Part shown: positions 8,883 to 17,275 of the stretch, piece by piece
Numbering within the stretch: the first letter of the stretch is position 1
Layout of the letters: every line of letters begins with the position of its first letter
Assembly: GCA_964645775.1 (NCBI GenBank)
Contig: CAZYBU010000002.1
Coordinates: 1 to 64,000 of the forward strand
Source: CAZYBU01 sp964645775
GTDB taxonomy: Bacteria; Spirochaetota; UBA4802; UBA5550
Direction: 5' to 3'
Length of the DNA stretch: 64,000 bases
Position numbers and translations under genes: made by a program
Notes under the pieces: generated by a model
What the model was told of the DNA's origin: nothing
What the model saw: the letters and a program-made list of their open reading frames with translations, nothing else
Databases searched by the model: none

Positions 8883-9404
8883 TCAGAAGATGATATCTTC
8901 TTCCTGTCGTTCCCGCGCCCTGAGATATCGTCTGTAATATATCTTGGCTTTATGGCTGTCCCGGATGGTATCATAGATGGCGCTCATATTGTAGAGTGAC
9001 TCAACCATGGTGTCATCCAGGTCATAGGCCTTTTTAAAAGCATGGAGAGCCGGCATATACTTCCCGTCGAGCATGTACGCCATTCCCAGATAGTAATACC
9101 CCCGGGCAAACTTCCGGTCCAGGTCCACGGCTTTCCTGAGCATGACCTGCGCCTGCTCAACGGTCTCCATTTTCTGGAGGAAGACTCTTCCCAGTCCATA
9201 ATATCCCAGGCAGTACCAGGGGCTAATGGAGATTACCCTCCTGAACAGCTCCTCTGAACGTTCGATGTCTCCCTCCTGGAAGGCTGCCGCCCCCTGACGG
9301 TAAAGTTCCGTGGAATTTTCCCGGCCTGCCTGCCCCGCCAGGGGCGTGGAAAGGAAAACCCATCCTGCCATAAGAAAAAGAAGTATGGCCTTACTGTTTC
9401 GCAC
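8883..9404 (-). CDS. Exported TPR-repeat protein
   Basis: This 173-residue protein starts at a GTG and has a signal peptide (about 1-25, ending LAGQAG). About three and a half tetratricopeptide repeats follow from residue 30, recognised by the W/L-G-Y-A-F-P-type spacing in LYRQGAAAFQEGDIE, YYGLGRVFLQ, YYYLGMAYML and LYNMSAIYDT. TPR proteins act as protein-protein scaffolds, here in the periplasm. The gene overlaps the end of the upstream membrane-protein gene by 14 bp, so the two are probably co-translated. The partner is unknown. Confidence 0.82.
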   Translation of the reverse strand: MRNSKAILLFLMAGWVFLSTPLAGQAGRENSTELYRQGAAAFQEGDIERSEELFRRVISISPWYCLGYYGLGRVFLQKMETVEQAQVMLRKAVDLDRKFARGYYYLGMAYMLDGKYMPALHAFKKAYDLDDTMVESLYNMSAIYDTIRDSHKAKIYYRRYLRARERQEEDIIF

Positions 9405-9837
9405 CGGGGACCATCTCCTTTAAACGGTCGACCAGGAATGAATCGATATTTGATGAGAAAAAGAAGTAGAGGATAAAGAGCATCCAGAGGATCAGGGTAA
9501 TAATGGTTACCGACTTCAAGAGACGCTCGGCCCCGATATCGTCCGCCTTGTAAAATATGATGATAAGGGCCAGTGGCCAGATAAAAAAGAGGTTAACAAA
9601 AACCAGGGAGAGAAGTTCCTTTAAAAAGGTGATAAGAAATATATACCATCCGGACAGGAAAAGGTCGATCCCCTCGTTTATGGTGTCCCAGAAGAACCAG
9701 GCGTAGAAGACGAAAACAAGGGTTGCGGCGATTTTCCAGAATATTTCGACGCGGGGCCTGAACCAGAGCATGATTATACCCAGACCCCAGATGACCACAA
9801 ATATGAAAATTGACTTTACAATGATAAGTTCATTCAT
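9391..9837 (-). CDS. Four-helix membrane protein of unknown function
   Basis: The protein has 148 residues, mostly hydrophobic. Membrane helices are predicted at about 5-25, 33-52, 65-95 (possibly two) and 107-128. It is rich in Phe and Trp, with a polar C-terminal tail (VDRLKEMVPGAKQ). No family was recognised. It precedes and overlaps the periplasmic TPR gene, so a membrane-anchored complex between the two is possible. Confidence 0.65.
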   Translation of the reverse strand: MNELIIVKSIFIFVVIWGLGIIMLWFRPRVEIFWKIAATLVFVFYAWFFWDTINEGIDLFLSGWYIFLITFLKELLSLVFVNLFFIWPLALIIIFYKADDIGAERLLKSVTIITLILWMLFILYFFFSSNIDSFLVDRLKEMVPGAKQ

Positions 9838-9883
9838 GCAGAATATACCCGGTCTGAATCCTTATTCATAGTATCGACAGAGA

Positions 9884-10303
9884 ATGAAAACACGTATATA
9901 TCCTTTTTTTATTATCCTGGCACTTCTTCTCATTAACCCCGGTTACGGCGCGGAACAAGAGTCTTTCCGGCCGGGACTTGAAGTCCGCGTGGCCCCTTAC
10001 ATCCAGCTCGAAAGCGAAACCCTTAAAGAGCTTCTGGAGAAGGAGGTCCCGGCAAACCATTCCGTGGAGGTGGTCATCTATCATTTCACCGAAGGTGTGG
10101 AGGTCATCTCCTACAGCGGTGAGACGTTCGACCGGACCTCCTCCAGGGGAGATATCAGAGCCCTTCTCAAGGTTTTCCGGGACGACATTCCCCGGCTGGT
10201 CTCCTTTACCCGGGGAAGAGGTTCAAGCCGGAAAGACCTTATCCGGGACCTCTCCCGCTCCATACGAGAGAAACTCTCCGATCTTAATAAGACTCAACCC
10301 TGA
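9884..10303 (+). CDS. Small exported protein of unknown function
   Basis: The protein has 139 residues with a cleavable signal peptide (about 1-22, LINPGYGAE). The mature part is a compact alpha/beta domain with a basic C-terminal helix (SSRKDLIRDLSRSIREKL). It has no cysteines and no motif I recognise. The 3' end overlaps the convergent pdxA gene by 10 bp. A predicted periplasmic location is all that can be said. Confidence 0.6.
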   Translation: MKTRIYPFFIILALLLINPGYGAEQESFRPGLEVRVAPYIQLESETLKELLEKEVPANHSVEVVIYHFTEGVEVISYSGETFDRTSSRGDIRALLKVFRDDIPRLVSFTRGRGSSRKDLIRDLSRSIREKLSDLNKTQP

Positions 10304-11295
10304 CCCATAAGCCGAAAGGCGAGCAGAGCAGCCTCCACCATGCTTCTGTGATCCGCTTTTCCCTTTCCGGCTATATCAAAGGCCGTCCCATGGTCAACGG
10401 ATGTCCGCACCAGGGGGAGGCCGAGGGTTACGTTCACTCCCAGTTCAAAGGCCAGAGCCTTGAACGGCACAAGTCCCTGGTCATGGTACTGGGCCACGAT
10501 CATGCCGTACTTTTTCCAGACACCCGGCATGAAGAGGGTGTCCGCCGGCAGCGGACCTTCAACAGGCAGGCCCTCGTCCCGCAAACGCTGTATGAGAGGT
10601 CGTGCCACGTCTCTGTCCCAGGTACCCGTGACTCCTCCGTCCCCGGCATGGGGGTCCAGACCCGCAACAGCCAGAGGCCGGCGCTTCCCGTCCAGACGTT
10701 CCTGGGCCTTCAGGCCTTCACGCACGCAGTATTCAAGTTTTTCCGGGGTCAGACAAGAGGGAACCCGCTCCAGGGGAATATGGGTCGTCATGAGGATAAC
10801 CCTGTAGGAGGGAGAGAACATCATCATAAGAGGTTTTCCGCCGGTCCTTTCCGCGATATATTCCGTATGTCCGGTGAAGGAGGTACCCGAAGCGTGAATG
10901 AGTTCCTTGCTCACCGGACCGGTGACCATCCCCCGGATTCGCCCGGCCTGGTAGAGGGATATGGCCGTGTCGATATAAACCCGTGAGGCGGCTCCCGTCT
11001 CAGGGGTCCCCTTACCCGCTTCCGGTTCCGGCAGGTCAGGTTCCGGGTCGAAGAAAAGTACCTCGCCCTCCCCGGGATCATCCAGCTCTGTCATGGTATG
11101 GACGGTACGCAGGCTGTCCGGGAAACCGGGACATCTTCCCTCCAGGACCACGCGGGAGCCTATGATACAGAGGTTCCCCTTCTTCATAAAAGGTACTATT
11201 TCAGGGATGGCACGGCAGGTGACATCTGGACCGATACCGGCCGGGTCCCCCAGGGTCAGCGCCAGGAGATCAGGCCCTGGATCGGCTTTCCTCAA
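10294..11295 (-). CDS. pdxA: 4-hydroxythreonine-4-phosphate dehydrogenase
   Basis: PdxA oxidises 4-phosphooxy-threonine in the DXP-dependent route to pyridoxal phosphate. The N-terminal signature LTLGDPAGIGPD and the divalent-metal histidines are visible: H in FTGHTEYIAE, QYHDQG and SVDHGTAFD. From the TTG at 11295 the protein is 333 residues, the normal length. No ATG or GTG is available at the right place, and GAGGAG lies four bases before this TTG. The frame remains open upstream to 11610 only because it runs antiphase through the bactofilin gene. It overlaps the bactofilin end by 26 bp, so translation is probably coupled. Confidence 0.92.
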   Translation of the reverse strand: MRKADPGPDLLALTLGDPAGIGPDVTCRAIPEIVPFMKKGNLCIIGSRVVLEGRCPGFPDSLRTVHTMTELDDPGEGEVLFFDPEPDLPEPEAGKGTPETGAASRVYIDTAISLYQAGRIRGMVTGPVSKELIHASGTSFTGHTEYIAERTGGKPLMMMFSPSYRVILMTTHIPLERVPSCLTPEKLEYCVREGLKAQERLDGKRRPLAVAGLDPHAGDGGVTGTWDRDVARPLIQRLRDEGLPVEGPLPADTLFMPGVWKKYGMIVAQYHDQGLVPFKALAFELGVNVTLGLPLVRTSVDHGTAFDIAGKGKADHRSMVEAALLAFRLMGQG

Positions 11296-11704
11296 GGAAC
11301 TCCTCTGGAATGAGTCTGTTCTTCTGGTATTCAGCCTCCAGCATTTCCCTGGCTGAGGACCTGAGATCATTGGAGATGGTACAGCGCCCCTCCAGGATGA
11401 CGCCGTTTTGAATGATAAGTTCCGGGGTCCGTATGTCCCCCAGGATACGGGCGGTCGGCATGAGAAGCACCCGGCTGGTGGCCGTAATGTCTCCCAGTAC
11501 CAGACCCTCAATGATGAGGGAGACGGCGTTGATACTGGTCTTGACCTTGCCTCCCTTGCCGATATATATCTGTTCAGCCTGAAGGTAACGTCCCTCGAAC
11601 CGACCGTCAATGCGAAGAGAGCCGTTTATATGAAAATTTCCGGAGAAATAGGAGTTTTCCCCGATGACGTTATTCGCCTGATCACCGTTGCTTTTGGGAG
11701 CCAT
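11270..11704 (-). CDS. Bactofilin
   Basis: This 144-residue protein has the repetitive beta-helix pattern of bactofilins (DUF583): GNFHINGSLRIDGRFEG, then regular V/I-alternating turns such as SLIIEGLVLGDITA and RVLLMPTARILGDI. Bactofilins polymerise without nucleotide into membrane-associated filaments that organise cell shape or envelope enzymes. The ATG at 11704 has AGAGG at good spacing; the longer frame from 11779 lacks similarity. A LysM/M23 peptidase is encoded divergently at 11832. That pairing is common for bactofilins and suggests a shared cell-wall shape role. Confidence 0.88.
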   Translation of the reverse strand: MAPKSNGDQANNVIGENSYFSGNFHINGSLRIDGRFEGRYLQAEQIYIGKGGKVKTSINAVSLIIEGLVLGDITATSRVLLMPTARILGDIRTPELIIQNGVILEGRCTISNDLRSSAREMLEAEYQKNRLIPEEFLEESRSRA

Positions 11705-11831
11705 GCCAACCTCTGTTTTCTGGAATTCGGTAAACACTATGCCAGCGGCCGGTTGCGTGTCAATTCCATTTTTGAGCATTAACCTTCAGGGATTTTTTCT
11801 TTATGCCGATAATTACCCTGAGAGGAGGAGT

Positions 11832-12740
11832 ATGCTCAAAGATACCATAGCCACCATCTTTGCCCTTCTTCTGGCCTCCAGTGTCACGGCCGCGGAGATC
11901 CCGGAGGTAAAAAGTCTCGGGGACAGAACCGCCGGTCACCTGGGTGAAATCCGTGACTCGATCCGGTCGAGCATACGTGTCATCAAGGGTGGAAAGCCCG
12001 TTACGGAACTTCCCAATCTCCGTTTCTACAGGTACAGGGTTAAAAAAGATGACACCTTCTGGGCCATTCTCTCCGCGACGGGCCAGGACATGGACACCCT
12101 CATATCGATCAACGGCCTCTCCTCACCCTCCGATGTGCGACCCGGCATGACAATCTTTATACCTAATATGCGGGGGGTCATTCTCGCCAGCAGGGACAAA
12201 CGACGACTCCACACCATGAGCCGGGAACAACGGATCGGGATCGATTATGTGCGTCAGGCAAACAGAAGTGACCGTCTTGACCGGGACTATATCTTCGTTC
12301 CCTGCGGACAGCTGACCCAGCTCGAGCGTTCTCTCTTCCTGGGTACCGCTTTTCTCCATCCCCTGAAGGAAGGAAAGCTCTCTTCTGGCTTCGGCATGAG
12401 AAGGAACCCCTTTGACCACAGTCACTCTCAGTTTCACGCCGGTATCGACATATCCTGCCCGGTGCGAAGTCCCGTTCGGGCCGCCCGGAAGGGCACCGTT
12501 GTCTTCACCGGTTATAAGGGCGGATACGGAAAACTTGTCATTGTTAAACATGAACACGGATACTACACCTATTACGGACACCTTCACGCCTTCCGTGCGA
12601 AGGTGGGCCAGGTGGTAAACGCGGGCCAGATCATCGCCCTCTCCGGTAACACGGGCCGGACCACGGGACCCCATCTTCATTTCGAAACGCGGAGGGGAAA
12701 CCGTCCGGTTAATCCGGGGCTTCTGCTCCGGTTACCCTGA
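11832..12740 (+). CDS. LysM-containing M23 metallopeptidase
   Basis: The protein has 302 residues: a signal peptide (1-22, SSVTAAE), a LysM peptidoglycan-binding domain at about 62-110 (YRVKKDDTFWAIL through GMTIFIP), and a C-terminal LytM/M23 endopeptidase domain (about 175-300). The zinc site is complete: H-x-G-x-D in FHAGIDIS, YYGHLH, and GPHLHFE. It should cut peptidoglycan cross-bridges, or act as a structural relative, in the periplasm. AGGAGGAG lies just before ATG 11832; the frame upstream of it has no signal peptide. It is divergent from the bactofilin gene and overlaps the ispG end by 9 bp. Confidence 0.9.
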   Translation: MLKDTIATIFALLLASSVTAAEIPEVKSLGDRTAGHLGEIRDSIRSSIRVIKGGKPVTELPNLRFYRYRVKKDDTFWAILSATGQDMDTLISINGLSSPSDVRPGMTIFIPNMRGVILASRDKRRLHTMSREQRIGIDYVRQANRSDRLDRDYIFVPCGQLTQLERSLFLGTAFLHPLKEGKLSSGFGMRRNPFDHSHSQFHAGIDISCPVRSPVRAARKGTVVFTGYKGGYGKLVIVKHEHGYYTYYGHLHAFRAKVGQVVNAGQIIALSGNTGRTTGPHLHFETRRGNRPVNPGLLLRLP

Positions 12741-13826
12741 TTCCAGAACTTTCCCGATCTCCCTGAGCAGCTCATCCAGGGCCCTCTCCTGTTGCACAAT
12801 TCCTCTCTTCTCTCCGGAAGAGAAGAGTAGAAGTTTTCCCTTTCCGGCCCCGGCCAGGCCCGCGTCGGCGTGGACCGCCTCCCCAGGGCCGTTTACCTCG
12901 CATCCCATGACAGCCACCTCCAGTCTCCTTCCTCTCTCTTCCAGTATTTTCCCATACCGTTCAAGCACTCCCCTCTCCACCTCCCGGGCCAGGGAGAGAA
13001 GGTCGATCGATGGGTCGCACCTCCCGCAGGTGGGGCAGGATACCATGCGCAGGGGAGTAAACCGCATCCCCAGGGACTGGAGGATGAGCTTTCCGGTTAC
13101 GACCTCTTCCACCGGGTCCCCGGTCATCGATACCCGAATCGTGTCACCAATCCCCTTCAACAGCAGGTGCCCCAGGGTGATGGAACTCTGTACCACGCAG
13201 GCCTGGCCGTATCCTGCCTCCGTAAGACCGAGATGTATGGGATAATCACTTTTTAAGGCCAGTAAGCGGTTCGCTTCAATGGTTGTAGATATATCCGAGG
13301 CCTTTATGGAGAGGACCGTGTCGGAGAACCCCAGGTCCTCCAGTATGCGAACGTGCTCCATGGCCGACTCCACCAGGTTCTCCGGCGTGGCTTCCGGGTA
13401 TCGTTTCCGGTCCAGGGAACCGGCGTTCACTCCAATACGTATGGGGACACCCGCGCCTTCGGCGCTCCGGACAACCTCCCGGACCCGTTCCCTGCTTCCT
13501 ATATTCCCCGGGTTCAGTCGGATCTTGGCCACGCCCGCGTCGATGGCTCCCAGGGCGATGCGATGGTTGAAATGGATATCCGCGCACAGGGGGATATCGA
13601 CTCTGGACAGGAGACGTGCCAGTGAAGATACCGACTTTTCGTTTCTCAGGGCGACCCTTACCAGGTCGGCCCCGTTCTTCCGCAGGGATTCGATCTGGGA
13701 AACGGAACCTTCGACATCTTCCACGGGAAGAGTGGTCATGGACTGGACCGATACCGGGGCGTCCCCCCCGATGACCAGGCTCCCCGCCCTGACCGCTTTC
13801 CGTTTCTCGGGACCTTTATCTGTCAT
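12732..13826 (-). CDS. ispG: 4-hydroxy-3-methylbut-2-enyl diphosphate synthase
   Basis: IspG (GcpE) makes HMBPP from MEcPP in the non-mevalonate isoprenoid pathway. The 364-residue protein has the N-terminal TIM barrel (VSVQSMTT, CADIHFNHR, RLNPGNIG, RIGVNAGS) and the C-terminal [4Fe-4S] domain. That domain supplies Cys ligands in SCPTCGRC and CEVNGPGEA plus the Glu of the latter. The family size is normal for the two-domain bacterial form. Its stop lies just inside the end of the peptidase gene, and its start overlaps the next gene by 4 bp. The organism therefore uses the MEP pathway. Confidence 0.95.
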   Translation of the reverse strand: MTDKGPEKRKAVRAGSLVIGGDAPVSVQSMTTLPVEDVEGSVSQIESLRKNGADLVRVALRNEKSVSSLARLLSRVDIPLCADIHFNHRIALGAIDAGVAKIRLNPGNIGSRERVREVVRSAEGAGVPIRIGVNAGSLDRKRYPEATPENLVESAMEHVRILEDLGFSDTVLSIKASDISTTIEANRLLALKSDYPIHLGLTEAGYGQACVVQSSITLGHLLLKGIGDTIRVSMTGDPVEEVVTGKLILQSLGMRFTPLRMVSCPTCGRCDPSIDLLSLAREVERGVLERYGKILEERGRRLEVAVMGCEVNGPGEAVHADAGLAGAGKGKLLLFSSGEKRGIVQQERALDELLREIGKVLESG

Positions 13827-14647
13827 GTCACCTCCCCCGTCTTATTGACACTCTCCCCTCCCTCCAGGTTTTTAATGTCTTTCTCCAGACGCTCCAGGCG
13901 TTCCATCATCTTTTGAATGCTTTTTTCGATCCTTTCACGTTCCCCCTTCAGGTACTGAAGACGGCTGTTCGGTTCCTTCTCACGTTTCATGTCCGCTTCC
14001 ACCATGTCCGGAGAGTATCCCACCTTCAGGGCGTCAACGGCCGTGGCCCGGACTTCCGGGTCCGCGATACGGGCCACCCGTTTCATGTTATCATATCCGA
14101 TTTCCGGTTCTATGTCCATCTCCGTGACCCGCATCACCTGCCGGGCCTCGTATCTATGCAGTCCCAGTTCCCGGTCCACGTAGTCCTCGAAACGGGCCCC
14201 GGTCTGCAGGCATAGATCCCTGACCTTCATTAAAAGAAGACCGAATTCCTTCATGGTCTCTCCGTGAACCTTCATGAACCTTTCCCGGATATCCCTGGTC
14301 AGGTCGAGAAACCTTTCATCCCTGCGGAATATATTATTGTACAGACCCAGTTCTTCGGCCCGCATGAGAAGCCTGTGAAATATGTCGTGAAAACGGCGGC
14401 TGTGCACTCTGCCTTTTACGGGGACCGTTGAACGAGTGAAGTCTATGTGATGCGCGAATTCATGTATGGCCGTGTAGACCAGGGATTCATCATCTGCGAA
14501 GTTTCGATTATGCAGGATGATCTCGCGGTTCTCCGGTTTGTAGAGCCCGTCAACTCTTCGGCTTTTTTTTCCGGAAAGGATTACGTGAAAATCCTCCACG
14601 TCCTCGTCAATCTGCAGCAGGGTTCTCTTAATCTGATCCTGGTTCAC
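13823..14647 (-). CDS. HExxH-motif putative metallopeptidase
   Basis: The protein has 274 residues from a GTG start. HEFAHH at about residue 66 in an otherwise alpha-helical domain is a zincin-type motif, and RVHSRRFHDIFH just downstream could add a third ligand, as in SprT/WSS1-like minimal peptidases. The C-terminal third holds a long coiled coil (about 220-262) rich in Glu, Arg and Lys. There is no signal peptide, so it is probably cytoplasmic. It overlaps ispG by 4 bp and the upstream transporter gene by 20 bp. The peptidase activity is inferred from the motif only. Confidence 0.7.
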   Translation of the reverse strand: MNQDQIKRTLLQIDEDVEDFHVILSGKKSRRVDGLYKPENREIILHNRNFADDESLVYTAIHEFAHHIDFTRSTVPVKGRVHSRRFHDIFHRLLMRAEELGLYNNIFRRDERFLDLTRDIRERFMKVHGETMKEFGLLLMKVRDLCLQTGARFEDYVDRELGLHRYEARQVMRVTEMDIEPEIGYDNMKRVARIADPEVRATAVDALKVGYSPDMVEADMKREKEPNSRLQYLKGERERIEKSIQKMMERLERLEKDIKNLEGGESVNKTGEVT

Positions 14648-16235
14648 CCTTCTCCTCCATCCTCTCTTTTCCTCCGACGTTCAGGTAATAGGCGGCCCGC
14701 CAGAAGCGGTAACTGACCCGTTCCATCCACCGCAGGGCCTCTATCTGCCGAAAGGCCATGGACGGTTCCATCTCACAGTCAGCTGTCCTCGATATGATTT
14801 CATCTCTGATGCTCTTCCTCAGCTCCTGAAGGGTCTCCGCTAAGCTGGAAAGGGATTCCGGGGACATGCCCTGACGTATGCCGGCCAGTTCGTAATGGAT
14901 GATCTCCACCGCACGGGAGAGGTCCCTGGCCCTTTCTTCCGGTCCCTCATTCGAAAGGGAGAAACCGGCAATCCTTTCATCCCGCGTCTCAAGTAGAAGC
15001 TGGTCAAGGTGATCCAGTGCGTGGATAATGGAGACATGAAGTCCATATTCCCTGTCAGTCTCCTGGTTTCTCCTGATAAGGGCCATGAACCCGTGAAGAT
15101 TCTCCAGCGCACCCTCGATCTCAGTTCTCAATATCTCCCGTTCGCGAAGATCCTTTCCCGTTAGCATCGATTCCACCAGTTCCGCGACGCGCACGGTTAT
15201 ATCCACGGCCGTGCGCCGGGCCGATTCCAGGCCCACGGAAGAGACGTCGGCTACGGTCTCATCCAGGTGACGTGTCAGAGAGACCCGCTTTTCGGGTATA
15301 ATCTGGGAGACCAGGTTCGCGAAACGGTGGTGGAAGGGCATGATAACCAGGACACCAAGGACATTAAAAAGTGTGTGGAAAAGAGCCAGGCGAACGGTCG
15401 GGTCGGCGTTAAACCTTCCGGTCAAAAGGTCCATAAAATCGAGAATCCAGGACATTCCCACAAGGGCTATCAATCCTGTCATGATGTTAAAGAGGATATG
15501 TGAGAGGGCCGTCCGCCGGGCCGGGACCGTGGCTCCCAGGGAAGCCAGGGCGGCCGTGACCGTGGTACCCACGTTCTGACCGATGACTATGTATGCGGCC
15601 ATGCCAAAGGTAATCTTGCCCGCGAAGAGGGCCGCCAGGGTGGTTGCCACGGCCGCGCTGGAGGACTGCATCAGTACCGTCATAACCACACCGATAGCGA
15701 CCAGGATAAGTCCGGAGAGAATACCGGTGGGAGCCAGGGCTGCCGGAATCAGGTTTCCGGCGGGCCCTGCCATTCCATCTTTCATGAACTCGATACCAAT
15801 AAAGACCAAACCGAAACCGGAGAGGGCTCTTCCGATAAAGATCATCCGGTTTCTTCCCAGAAGCGCGAGGAGCGACCCGACCGCCACCAGGGGAAGGGCC
15901 ATAAGATACATGGAAACCTTGAGACCCAAAAGGGTAACGATCCAGCTCGTACTGGTGGTTCCCAGGTTAGCTCCGAAGATGATACCGATTGAATTCTGGA
16001 AAGAGAGAAGACCGGCGCTCACGAACCCTATGGCCATGAGGGTTGTCGCGCTGGAAGACTGGACCAGGGCCGTTATGGTAAGGCCGGAGAGAACGGAGCG
16101 GAACCGTCCTCCCGCGAAACGGGTCAACACGGAACGGAGGGTCTCTCCGGCCATGCTCTTGAGCCCTTCTCCCATAAGGGCCATGCCCAGGAGAAACAGC
16201 CCCACCCCGCCTATGATAGTCAATATCGATTCCAT
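14628..16235 (-). CDS. Na+/phosphate cotransporter family protein with PhoU-like domain
   Basis: The protein has 535 residues. Its membrane half (about 1-310) carries the two inverted repeats of the NptA/YjbB family, each with a QSSS motif (ALVQSSSATT and MQSSSAAVATT) that forms the Na+ and phosphate site. The soluble C-terminal half is alpha-helical and PhoU-like (about 330-520). The start ATG 16235 follows GGAGGATT closely; the longer frame to 16274 lacks a ribosome binding site. It probably moves phosphate, in or out, with Na+. It overlaps the metallopeptidase-like gene by 20 bp. Confidence 0.88.
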   Translation of the reverse strand: MESILTIIGGVGLFLLGMALMGEGLKSMAGETLRSVLTRFAGGRFRSVLSGLTITALVQSSSATTLMAIGFVSAGLLSFQNSIGIIFGANLGTTSTSWIVTLLGLKVSMYLMALPLVAVGSLLALLGRNRMIFIGRALSGFGLVFIGIEFMKDGMAGPAGNLIPAALAPTGILSGLILVAIGVVMTVLMQSSSAAVATTLAALFAGKITFGMAAYIVIGQNVGTTVTAALASLGATVPARRTALSHILFNIMTGLIALVGMSWILDFMDLLTGRFNADPTVRLALFHTLFNVLGVLVIMPFHHRFANLVSQIIPEKRVSLTRHLDETVADVSSVGLESARRTAVDITVRVAELVESMLTGKDLREREILRTEIEGALENLHGFMALIRRNQETDREYGLHVSIIHALDHLDQLLLETRDERIAGFSLSNEGPEERARDLSRAVEIIHYELAGIRQGMSPESLSSLAETLQELRKSIRDEIISRTADCEMEPSMAFRQIEALRWMERVSYRFWRAAYYLNVGGKERMEEKGEPGSD

Positions 16236-16375
16236 AATCCTCCGGTAGAATAGCGACGCTCCCTGTGATGGCAATACTTTTTCGCTTAAAAAGCCTCACC
16301 TAAAATGATGCTTTACGTGAGAGGAGTGACCGTTGCCCATAGAATAATCACTTTTTGAATACTATCGGTACGATC

Positions 16376-17275
16376 ATGATAAGAGAAACAGGGAGGCAGG
16401 ATACCCCCTTCTTCTCCGTTATTATCCCCTCGCGGGACAGGTTGGAGATGACCCGCAGGGCCCTCGACTCGCTCCTCTCCCAGGAGTATCCTGATTATGA
16501 GATTATCCTGGTGGACGACGGCTCCCGGGACGGGACCTCCGGCCTGGCGAAGGAATACTCAGGAAGAATCAGGTACCATCGCAGGGAACCGGGAGGCGTG
16601 AGCCGGGCCCGGAATGACGGCGCGAGGATTGCCCGGGGCGAATGGCTCGCCTTTCTCGACTCCGATGATACATGGCTGCCCCATAAGCTCACCCTCGACC
16701 GGGAGTTCATCCTTAAAAACAGGGACATCAGGATTTTCCAGTGCGAAGAACGATGGATACGCGGGGGACGGTTTGTGAACAAGAAAGAAAAACATAAAAA
16801 AAAAGAGGGGGATATCTTCTTTCCCTCCCTGGAACTCTGTCTCATAAGTCCTTCTGCCGTGGTCATGGAAACTTCTCTCTTCGACAGGTACGGTCCCTTC
16901 GATCCTCTTCTGCCGGCCTGCGAAGATTACGCGCTTTGGCTTCCCGTCACCGCTTTTGAGTATATTGGATACATCCCTGAGACAGGCGTTGTTAAGTACG
17001 GAGGCCATGAGGATCAGCTTTCCAGGCGGTACCATGCCATGGACCGTTTCCGGGTCTACGCTATCTGCTCATTTATCGATCATTACGGTCAAGATGCCGG
17101 AGAGAAAAAGGTTGAAGCGGCCCTTTCCATGGCCCGGAAAAAACTCACTCTTCTCGAAAAAGGCGCCCGTAAACATGGCAACGAGAGACTGGAAGAGGCC
17201 TGCCGTTCCGTCAGGGATTGGCTGGATGAAAGATGGAATAACAGTAAAGCCTATCAGATCCTCGCAGAAATATGA
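16376..17275 (+). CDS. Family 2 glycosyltransferase
   Basis: This is about 299 residues from ATG 16376; a TTG at 16355 is an in-frame alternative, and neither has a good Shine-Dalgarno. The GT-A fold is clear: SVIIPSRDRL, VDDGSRDGT, SRARNDGA and the metal-binding LDSDDTW. It transfers a sugar from a nucleotide sugar, probably onto a cell-surface glycan or protein. There are no membrane helices, so it acts in the cytoplasm. The 3' end overlaps the convergent exported-protein gene by 65 bp, an unusually long convergent overlap. The acceptor is unknown. Confidence 0.85.
   Translation: MIRETGRQDTPFFSVIIPSRDRLEMTRRALDSLLSQEYPDYEIILVDDGSRDGTSGLAKEYSGRIRYHRREPGGVSRARNDGARIARGEWLAFLDSDDTWLPHKLTLDREFILKNRDIRIFQCEERWIRGGRFVNKKEKHKKKEGDIFFPSLELCLISPSAVVMETSLFDRYGPFDPLLPACEDYALWLPVTAFEYIGYIPETGVVKYGGHEDQLSRRYHAMDRFRVYAICSFIDHYGQDAGEKKVEAALSMARKKLTLLEKGARKHGNERLEEACRSVRDWLDERWNNSKAYQILAEI

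Noticed and set aside
11296..11610. N-terminal extension of the pdxA frame
   Set aside because: It translates bactofilin DNA in the wrong frame, and PdxA signature and length fit the TTG at 11295.
15583..16248. 221-codon plus-strand ORF opposite the Na/Pi transporter
   Set aside because: Ala/Arg/Pro/Met-rich translation of the complement of a membrane protein; no similarity or ribosome binding site.
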